From: Phytopseudomonas daroniae | GTDB lineage: Bacteria; Pseudomonadota; Gammaproteobacteria; Pseudomonadales; Pseudomonadaceae | DNA: 64,000 nucleotides | Assembly (NCBI RefSeq): GCF_004327285.1 | Contig: NZ_QJUI01000010.1 | Location: 62,001-126,000 of the forward strand | Reading direction: 5' to 3' | In this document: in pieces, positions 57,710 through 64,000 of the stretch | Layout of the letters: the number at the start of each line of letters is the position of its first letter | Position numbering within the stretch: the stretch's first letter is position 1 | Notes under the pieces: generated by a model | Databases searched by the model: none | What the model was told of the DNA's origin: nothing | The model's input: the letters and a program-made list of their open reading frames with translations, nothing else | Made by a program: the position numbers and the translations under genes

Positions 57710-58705
57710 TCACGAAAGCGATTGCGTAGGCTCAGCGACCAGGCATCCTCGCGGAGGCTGCGTGCCGGCGAGCAGCGCCACGACGCAACTCGCCGCAATG
57801 GCATTGGTGCGTTGCAACGCTTCGTGGGTCGAGGCTCCCGAATGCGGCGTTGCCACCACATTGGGAAGGCGCACCAGCTCCTTGGTCACCTCTGCCAGGC
57901 CTGGATCCGACTCGCTTTCGAATACATCGAGCCCTGCCCCGGCAAGTCGTCCTTCTTTCAGCGCAGCCAGCAGCGCACGGTCGTCAACCAATCCACCGCG
58001 CGCGGTGTTGATCAGAAAAGCGCTGCTTTTCATCAACGTCAGTCGGCGCGCGTCGATCAGGTGCCTGTTGTCGGGTTTCAACGGCGCATGAACGGACACG
58101 AAATCACTGCGCTGCAGCAGCGTCTCGAGGTCGACGTACTCGATGCCCGCATCCGCAATGGCGGGCTGCGGAGTCGCCACCAGGATGGTCGTATCGAATG
58201 CTCGCAAGCGCTTGATCACCTGCCGGGCGATACGGCCTAGCCCGACTATTCCGACTGTCTTGGCATAAAGGTCGTGGCCGATCAGGATCGAACCGGGCCC
58301 ATCGAGGAGCTGTTGCTGAGACTCTCGAAGGCGATGGGCAACAGCGAGCATCAGCGCCAACGTGTGGTCGGCAACGCTCTCTTCATTGCCTCCAGCGGCG
58401 ATGGTCACGAACTTACCGGCGTCTACCGCCGCGTCGAGATCGATCCGTTCGTAGCCCACGCCTCTACGCGCCAAGACCTTGAGCCGGGGCAGCGACTGCA
58501 GCAGACTCAGCGTCACCCTGGCATGGCCGACTATCCAGGCATCGGCATGCGCCAGGAGCGAGATCAACTCCTCCTCCGTGGCATTGGCATCCGTTCTGCC
58601 GTCGGCAAACTCGGCAACCACAACCTCGCAATCATGGGCTTCCAGAAAGCGGATCGTTGAATCATCAATAAACTTGGGCGTTATCACCACGGACTTTCTT
58701 TTCAT
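57710..58705 (-). CDS. D-2-hydroxyacid dehydrogenase
   Basis: 331 residues, NAD(P)-dependent. Rossmann loop GIVGLGRIA (152-160), catalytic Arg in NTARGG (Arg236), Glu in GLDVFESE (Glu263 or 265) and His in TPHSGAST (His288). The usual Asp after the second strand that selects NAD is not evident in ILVATPQPA, so cofactor preference is open. Such enzymes interconvert D-2-hydroxyacids and 2-ketoacids. Positioned between the AtuA-like and porin genes of the catabolic cluster. Confidence 0.92.
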   Translation of the reverse strand: MKRKSVVITPKFIDDSTIRFLEAHDCEVVVAEFADGRTDANATEEELISLLAHADAWIVGHARVTLSLLQSLPRLKVLARRGVGYERIDLDAAVDAGKFVTIAAGGNEESVADHTLALMLAVAHRLRESQQQLLDGPGSILIGHDLYAKTVGIVGLGRIARQVIKRLRAFDTTILVATPQPAIADAGIEYVDLETLLQRSDFVSVHAPLKPDNRHLIDARRLTLMKSSAFLINTARGGLVDDRALLAALKEGRLAGAGLDVFESESDPGLAEVTKELVRLPNVVATPHSGASTHEALQRTNAIAASCVVALLAGTQPPRGCLVAEPTQSLS

Positions 58706-58749
58706 TGATCAGCACCACTATTGAACTTGAGCCTGAAAGGCCGTCGAGG

Positions 58750-60150
58750 TTAGAAGGCGTAATCGACATACATCCTGAGTTCCTTTCCGTTCACCACGTT
58801 ATTTGGCTGGGCCGACACCAGGGCAACGAAGTCCTGGTCAATCCAGTAACGGGTATAAATGACTCCCACTGACAAACCCTGGTAATCGGGCTCTTCGAAG
58901 CGGTAATTCACGCGATATTCGGTCTGGCTTTCGCGAACATCGGTGGTCATTCCAGAAAGCGGGTTGGTCGCATCGAAGCGACCCCGTTTGAACAAGGCCA
59001 TCACGTTGAAGCCATCCAGCGAAAGTCCGGCGATGGATTTGCCGTCGAACTCGTATTTAGCGGCTATCTGCCAGGTTCGTTCATCGTCGTTATTGAAGTC
59101 GTTACCCGAACGCGTCCAGGCATCCATCAAACCATCGACGTTTTCACCGTGATCGAAGAACGCGTAACCCAGTCTTCCATTGCTCAATTCGGCGCGGGTC
59201 TTGGAATAGGAAAGGCCGACGCTCCACCGATCGACTTGCATTCCAAGATTGAGATTCAGCCAACTTGCCTTGTCGTCATAACCCGCCGTACCGTCGAGCC
59301 AGTCGCGCTCCCAGATGCTGCCATCGCTGCGGAAATCGTAATACTGGGTCTCGAAGATCACACCGCCGCGCTCTCCGAGCGGCGCACGCAGTGTCATGGC
59401 ATAACTGGTATTGCGATTGAAATCCTTGGCAACGCCCTGGGCGAATTTCAATGCGAAGAGTTTGGCGTCATAGCCGATACTGAAGGTCTGGATATCGTCT
59501 ACTTCAAATCCACTGTTACTGACAATGCGTTCGAAGTCTTCCCTGTCTCGCGGAGACACTCTATTGAAGTACGCGGCATCGACGTTCAATACGCCCGGCA
59601 ACGGGCCGATATCCAGGCCATTGACCTGAATCTGCCCCCTCGCCCCCTGGAGACTGCCCGGCACGGCTCTGGTGTCGAGCGTCACCACCGTACCGGCATC
59701 GAACCGCCCGCGGCCCGCCTGAAGCAGGGCGAACCAGTTGTCACCGACATGGCGCAACTTGAGGTTCGCCTGGCCCAACTTCGCGAACCCTTCGCTGTCG
59801 CCCGAGGTGTCGTCGAAGAGATCGCGGTTTTCCGGCCGCGCATCGAGCTTCGCCACACCGTAAAGCGAGGCATCGAAGCCGATGCTGTCGCGCCAATAGC
59901 CGGAGTTATAGTCCGCCACTAAACCAAGCGCCGTACCACCAAGGCGATCACCGAACGGAAAACCACCGAAGTTATCCTCGATGAGGCCGTTTTCGATCCG
60001 CGTATCGATATGTACGGCGCGCAGGTAGAGATTGAACTTACCCTCGTTATTGGTTCTGTTGTAATCATGGATATTGGAAGCGAACGCCTTGGCCTGCGCC
60101 CCCATTACCAACAACGAAGCCACCAGAAACATCGTCTTTTTATTGTTCAC
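58750..60150 (-). CDS. OprD-family outer-membrane porin
   Basis: 466 residues. Signal peptide MFLVASLLVMGAQAKAFA, then the OprD start (NEGKFNLYLRAVHIDTRIE, NFGGFPFGDRLGGTALGLVADYNSG). Beta-rich throughout, ending in a typical terminal Phe (MYVDYAF). OprD/OpdX porins admit specific carboxylates or amino acids. GTG at 60150 follows AACAGGAC; the alternative ATG at 60132 leaves a short signal. With CitMHS 92 bases upstream it forms the uptake route. Confidence 0.92.
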   Translation of the reverse strand: MNNKKTMFLVASLLVMGAQAKAFASNIHDYNRTNNEGKFNLYLRAVHIDTRIENGLIEDNFGGFPFGDRLGGTALGLVADYNSGYWRDSIGFDASLYGVAKLDARPENRDLFDDTSGDSEGFAKLGQANLKLRHVGDNWFALLQAGRGRFDAGTVVTLDTRAVPGSLQGARGQIQVNGLDIGPLPGVLNVDAAYFNRVSPRDREDFERIVSNSGFEVDDIQTFSIGYDAKLFALKFAQGVAKDFNRNTSYAMTLRAPLGERGGVIFETQYYDFRSDGSIWERDWLDGTAGYDDKASWLNLNLGMQVDRWSVGLSYSKTRAELSNGRLGYAFFDHGENVDGLMDAWTRSGNDFNNDDERTWQIAAKYEFDGKSIAGLSLDGFNVMALFKRGRFDATNPLSGMTTDVRESQTEYRVNYRFEEPDYQGLSVGVIYTRYWIDQDFVALVSAQPNNVVNGKELRMYVDYAF

Positions 60151-60242
60151 GTCCTGTTCCTTATATTTATTGTTCACGCAGGAGTTCACTGCAGTTGGCA
60201 ATCAATCGCCGGCCGCATACAACATTGGTTCACCATGAATGG

Positions 60243-61535
60243 TTAGGAAATCGCCCCGCTCAGGAAGGCGCCGAGGATGAATACCAGGGACGCCCCGACC
60301 GCTGGCAACAATGCAAACTTCTGAAGTTCGCCAACTTCTCTCTTGAGCAAGCCGCTTATTACATAAATGGCAGCGATCAGCGGGCTGAGCGCATGGACGG
60401 GCTGGCCGAGCATGGAAGCCCGCGCGATATGAATGGGGTCTACACCATATTCCGCACCGGCTGCCGCCAGGATGGGGACAATGCCGAAGAAATAGGCATC
60501 ATTGGACATGAAGAATGTAAAAGGCAGCGAGGCGAAGGCCGTGATCAACGCCATATAACTGCCTGCCGCATCCGGAATGATCGAGACAAATGACTGGGAC
60601 ATTGCGTCCACCATGCCCGAGCCGGTAAGAATGCCCGTGAATACACCAGCAGCGAAGATGAGGGTCGCAACCGTAACGGCGTTTTCGGCGTGTGCGGCAA
60701 TACGTTTCTTCTGCTCAGACAACTGCGGATAGTTGATAACCAGCGCCAAGGCGAAAGTAACCACCATGACCACCGGCAACGGCGCCAACCCGGTTCCCAT
60801 GGCACCCGCCATTCCAAGCATAAGAAACAGATTGATCCAAACGAGCTTCGGGCGTTGATGGCTACTACCCACCTCAGGCATCTTCACGTCCGCATCCGCC
60901 ACCAGCATGTCTTTTCCTGGCTCCCAGCCCAGCCGCTTTCGCTCTCTCAGGCCCAGCCACCACGCCACGCCCGTGGCGTAGACCAGGCCCAAAAGGGCAG
61001 CCGGTATCAGGCCGACGAAAACGTCCATCACGTCCAGGTGCAGGGCACTGGCTACGCGGGCAGTAGGACCGCCCCAGGGAATGATATTGATCATGGTGTT
61101 GGTCAGCAGGATGAGCAACGCAATGATCAGCGGGTTCATTCCAATGCGCAGGTAAACGGGCAGGAATGCCGTCATCACGATCAGTACAGTGCTGGTTCCG
61201 TCGCCATCGAGCGAGGTCACCGCACTTAGAAATGCGGTCGCCAGGCTTATGCGCAAGGGATCATGCCCTGCAAAGCGCGTGATCACTCTGACCAGCGGCT
61301 CGAACAGCCCAGCGTCATACATGATCGAGAAAAGAAGTATCGCAAATACCAGCATGATCGCGATCGGCGCGACCTGTCGCATGCCATCCATGATCATGCC
61401 GCCCATACCACTGCCCAAGCCGGCGATTAACCCAAACACCACCGGAACGAGAATGAGCGCCACGACCGCCGACAATCGTCTGGTCATGATCAACACCATG
61501 AACGTAATGACCATCGCGAAACCAATCCAAGCCAT
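60243..61535 (-). CDS. CitMHS-family citrate/carboxylate transporter
   Basis: 430 residues, about 12 spans. Resembles CitMHS (metal-citrate/H+ symporters): GMRQVAPIAIMLVFAILLFSIMYDAGLFEP, SLDGDGTSTVLIVMTAFLPVYLRIGMNP, TMINIIPWGGPTARVASAL, and FMSNDAYFFGIVPILAAAG. It imports citrate-like acids, usually with divalent metals. It is the first gene of the cluster and is divergent from the HTH-citrate-synthase protein; the inverted repeat between them is a candidate operator. Confidence 0.9.
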   Translation of the reverse strand: MAWIGFAMVITFMVLIMTRRLSAVVALILVPVVFGLIAGLGSGMGGMIMDGMRQVAPIAIMLVFAILLFSIMYDAGLFEPLVRVITRFAGHDPLRISLATAFLSAVTSLDGDGTSTVLIVMTAFLPVYLRIGMNPLIIALLILLTNTMINIIPWGGPTARVASALHLDVMDVFVGLIPAALLGLVYATGVAWWLGLRERKRLGWEPGKDMLVADADVKMPEVGSSHQRPKLVWINLFLMLGMAGAMGTGLAPLPVVMVVTFALALVINYPQLSEQKKRIAAHAENAVTVATLIFAAGVFTGILTGSGMVDAMSQSFVSIIPDAAGSYMALITAFASLPFTFFMSNDAYFFGIVPILAAAGAEYGVDPIHIARASMLGQPVHALSPLIAAIYVISGLLKREVGELQKFALLPAVGASLVFILGAFLSGAIS

Positions 61536-61631
61536 TTCATTGTCCTTTCTTATTTTTAGAGGTAGGTGACCTGTTCAGCGATCACGGCACAACGGTACAC
61601 ATTGACGTTTTTTTCGTAAATCTTGATTTTA

Positions 61632-61666
61632 AACATGCATATTTACTGAATTAATACATGCATGTT
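61632..61666. promoter_or_regulatory. Candidate operator in the citMHS/regulator gap
   Basis: Arms AACATGCAT (61632-61640) and ATGCATGTT (61658-61666), a perfect inverted repeat with a 17-base AT-rich spacer. On the plus strand TTTACT (61642) and TTATAA (61665) are 17 bp apart and could be the regulator's promoter. This gap is much more AT-rich than its neighbours. Confidence 0.6.
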
Positions 61667-61721
61667 ATAAGCGCCAATACCTGAAACCCGGGATCTGGTT
61701 CACCAGCGGGAGCGGCTTTCC

Positions 61722-62909
61722 ATGAGCGACGAACACCTGTACCTGACGGCCGAGCAGGCGGCTGGCCGCCTCGGCGTGAATCTGCCGACCCTCTACGCCT
61801 ACGTCAGCCGCAAGAACATCCGTTCCGTGAAAGTCGACGGGTCGCGCAAGCGGCGCTACTGGGCAGCGGATATCGAAAGGCTGGCCAAGGGCGAACGGCG
61901 GGCCAAGGTCGCCGAACAACCCGAGCTCGACCTGGGCATCCAGAGCAGTGCCATAACCCTGCTGACGGACAATGGCGTCTACTACCGAGGCGTGAGCGCC
62001 ACCGAGCTGGCCGACAGCGCGACCGTCGAACAGGCCGCGGAACTCATCTGGCAGTCACCGGGCGCCTTCTCGAAAGCACTCCCCACGATGCCCGCCAGCA
62101 CGCAGGCGTTGCTCGAGCTGTACCGGCACATGAGCGTGTCGGAAAAGGCCATCGCGCTTTTTCCGCTGGTCGAACACGAAAACCCGCGCGCCTTCGACCT
62201 CTCCCCTGATGCCTATGCCCGCACGGGTGCCGACGTGGTGCGCATCCTGGCGTCGCTCATTACCGGCCAGGGCGTTCCCAGTACACAACCATTGCACGAG
62301 TTCCTCAGCGCAGGGCTGGGAGTGGATCCGGCGTACCGGGATCTGCTCCGGCGCCTGCTGGTGCTGTTCATCGACCACGAATTCGACCACTGCACCTACA
62401 GCGTCCGTGCTGCAGCGCGAACGGGAGTGACCCCCTACTATGCGGCGATCGCAGGGCTTACCACCTATCAGGGCAGGCGAACCGCCTACAGCAGGCATCA
62501 GGCAGCCAACCGGCTGCTGACCGAGATATGCACCGCCAGGAACCCCACCCCGACGATACTGCAGTACTTCAGCCAGAGCGGTGAGATCCCGGGATTCAAC
62601 CACTCCACCCACAAGATGGTGGATCCGCGCGTGGGCAACCTCATGAGCGCACTGGTGGAAGTGTTCGGCGCCGACCCGGAGTTCCAGAACCTGCAGAAAG
62701 CCGCAGAGGTGGTCGACGAGCTGGTGGGCAAACCGCCGGAGTTCGTTCTGCTTGCCAGCTTCGTGGGAAGAAAATGCAACCTCGTCGGCGAGGAACTGGC
62801 ATTGGCCGGCATAGCCCGCGCAATCGGCTGGATCGCCCATGCCAGTGAACAGTGCCAGTTGCCGGTAGCCCGTCAGCGAGCCAACTACACCGGCAAACTA
62901 CCGGGCTGA
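61722..62909 (+). CDS. MerR-like HTH fused to a citrate-synthase-like domain
   Basis: 395 residues. N-terminal excisionase/MerR-like helix-turn-helix (LTAEQAAGRLGVNLPTLYAYVSRKNI, residues about 8-33, then a wing RSVKVDGSRKRRYW). The rest is citrate-synthase-like: DHEFDHCTYSVRAAARTG (219-235), PGFNHSTHKMVDPR (290-303) and IARAIGWIAHASEQ (364-377). The GPLHGGAN block that carries a catalytic His is replaced by TYQGRRTAYSRHQ, and the NVDF aspartate position reads PPEF. His294 is kept. I infer a transcription factor that binds citrate-like ligands, controlling the divergent transporter cluster. Confidence 0.85.
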   Translation: MSDEHLYLTAEQAAGRLGVNLPTLYAYVSRKNIRSVKVDGSRKRRYWAADIERLAKGERRAKVAEQPELDLGIQSSAITLLTDNGVYYRGVSATELADSATVEQAAELIWQSPGAFSKALPTMPASTQALLELYRHMSVSEKAIALFPLVEHENPRAFDLSPDAYARTGADVVRILASLITGQGVPSTQPLHEFLSAGLGVDPAYRDLLRRLLVLFIDHEFDHCTYSVRAAARTGVTPYYAAIAGLTTYQGRRTAYSRHQAANRLLTEICTARNPTPTILQYFSQSGEIPGFNHSTHKMVDPRVGNLMSALVEVFGADPEFQNLQKAAEVVDELVGKPPEFVLLASFVGRKCNLVGEELALAGIARAIGWIAHASEQCQLPVARQRANYTGKLPG

Positions 62910-63261
62910 ACGACGCGCACGCCCGTTCGCCAGGATCCTTCAGCCAATCGAATAGCGCCAGCAGAGCGCCTGAGCGGCCCCGGCCAGGCACTCTGCTGGC
63001 CGGCGTTACCGCCACAGCCGCGCGCGCATCACTGCCGCCAGCGCTCATATTGACGATCTGCGTACAGATTTACGACTCGTCAACCAGTGGCATACATTCT
63101 CGCCAGCTCACGGGCCAGCCCGGCGCAAGACGCCCCGCCATTCTCCTGATCAGCATCAACGAGACTGCGCTGTTTCGTCGTCGCTCCCGCAGGGAGCGAG
63201 CAGCTGAGAGCTGGGATGAACGGCTCTGCCATAGGCCCATTTCTGGCGAGGCGAACGCTCG
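62910..63261. other. Intergenic region before the lipase-like gene
   Basis: 352 bases. No convincing gene. A hairpin TCGCTCCC-GCA-GGGAGCGA lies at 63181-63199 and may end the regulator's transcript. TTGACG at about 63050 could be a -35, but no good -10 is placed 16-18 bases after it. Confidence 0.4.
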
Positions 63262-64000
63262 ATGTCGATAGTTGGAACCGTGCCACCGGTACTCCTGCAG
63301 ATCTGCCTGGCTGCATGTGTCGCTCTTTCACCGAGGGTACTGCCAGCCAGCGAACTGCCAACAGGGCCTCTGGTCGGCGATATGAACCTCGCCCCTTTCT
63401 ATCGCTGGCACGATGAAATGCCAGCGATGCCCGGCTCACTGCTGCGGAGCGAAACCCTGCCGGTGCAGAAGCAGATGCCCGCAGCCGCGCAGGCCGTTCG
63501 CATGCTCTACAGCTCCATGGATCAGCGCTGGAACTCCGGCCCTATTGCCGTCAGCGGCACGCTGTTTGTGCCAGCCGCCGACTCGCCCCCCGAGGGCTGG
63601 CCACTGTTGGCCTGGGCACACGGCACACTTGGCATCGCCGACGTCTGCGCTCCCTCCTGGACGGGACTCAAGGATCGCGACGCGGCCTACATCAATCGCT
63701 GGTTGGAGCATGGCTTCGCGGTAGTCGTCAGTGATTACCAGGGCCTGGGTGGCCCGGGGCCTCATCCCTATTCGGTCTGGCAGGCAGAAGGCACCTCCGT
63801 GCTGGACGCGATTCGTGCAGCCCAGGCGCTCAGGCCGGGCCTGCTGGCGAACCGCGTCATCCTCGCCGGGCAATCCCAGGGCGGCGGCGCGGCGCTGGGC
63901 GCGGCGATACTTTCCGCGGCCTATGCGCCCGAGCTCGATATCCGCGCGGCGGTCGTCACGGCGCCCAACAGCACCTTTCCCGATGGGCCAGTGGCGGTTC
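63262..64000 (+). CDS. Secretory-lipase-type alpha/beta hydrolase, partial
   Basis: Open through the right edge; 246 codons seen. A hydrophobic N-terminus (VPPVLLQICLAACVALSPRV) is a probable signal peptide. Then PFYRWHDEMPAMPGSLLRSE, typical of the secretory lipase (LIP) family, the oxyanion segment LLAWAHGTLGIADVCAPS, VVSDYQGLGGPGPHPY, and the nucleophile elbow LAGQSQGGGAALGAA. The acid and His would be beyond the window. It hydrolyses extracellular esters. Confidence 0.82.
   Translation, partial: MSIVGTVPPVLLQICLAACVALSPRVLPASELPTGPLVGDMNLAPFYRWHDEMPAMPGSLLRSETLPVQKQMPAAAQAVRMLYSSMDQRWNSGPIAVSGTLFVPAADSPPEGWPLLAWAHGTLGIADVCAPSWTGLKDRDAAYINRWLEHGFAVVVSDYQGLGGPGPHPYSVWQAEGTSVLDAIRAAQALRPGLLANRVILAGQSQGGGAALGAAILSAAYAPELDIRAAVVTAPNSTFPDGPVAV

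Noticed and set aside
61722..62909. Plain citrate synthase or 2-methylcitrate synthase
   Set aside because: It has an added DNA-binding domain, and key catalytic blocks are altered.

Overview
The window looks like a Pseudomonas chromosome. It is GC-rich with dense minus-strand operons. Several blocks have gene order that I recall from P. aeruginosa PAO1: deaD / type II DAHP synthase (PA2840-PA2844 area), lipase / etfA / etfB / ETF-QO (PA2949-PA2953), and the run tatD-pilZ-holB-tmk-mltG-pabC-fabF-acpP-fabG-fabD-plsX-rpmF-yceD-maf (PA2959-PA2972). The blocks are joined differently here and carry their own interspersed repeats. I would place it in the genus and not name a species.

Layout. 1-539: edge of a KaiC-like gene and its overlapping partner. 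1006-7646: deaD, a SnoaL-like protein, a spermidine-synthase-like protein, type II DAHP synthase, a small membrane protein, a CPBP protease and a lipoprotein. 7772-10616: a translationally coupled operon of VWA lipoprotein, ECF sigma factor and probable anti-sigma factor. 10740-20130: AraC/Fsr pair, MocR regulator, periplasmic binding protein with two DUF4398/OmpA lipoproteins, lipase-like hydrolase, thioesterase, TauE-like permease, LysR. 20296-23975: etfBA and divergent ETF-QO sharing a PsrA-like operator. 24204-28906: small conserved genes, a TetR regulator, a class V aminotransferase, the probable sRNA RgsA, tatD and pilZ. 28941-37855: DNA polymerase III delta prime, tmk, mltG, pabC and the fatty-acid/phospholipid cluster, which starts from a near-consensus promoter upstream of yceD. 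38821-42240: a sulfur cluster (sulfonate-type binding protein, exported rhodanese, YeeE/YedE transporter). 42422-51569: recC-recB-recD. 51570-53342: repeats, a regulator relic and a PhyH-type oxygenase.

53343-62909 is the most interesting part. A minus-strand catabolic cluster encodes a CitMHS carboxylate transporter, an OprD porin, a D-2-hydroxyacid dehydrogenase, AtuA-like DUF1446 and DUF4387 proteins, an MmgE/PrpD protein and an HSL-type esterase. Divergent from it is a protein that joins a MerR-like helix-turn-helix to a citrate-synthase fold whose catalytic residues are partly lost. The likely reading is uptake and breakdown of a citrate-like or alkylcitrate-like acid, controlled by a repurposed enzyme acting as a sensor. 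The cluster is followed by the start of a secretory-lipase-type hydrolase cut by the window end.

Three families of small palindromic repeats are scattered through the window. One copy sits in frame inside the YeeE/YedE transporter gene with an apparent 6-bp target duplication.
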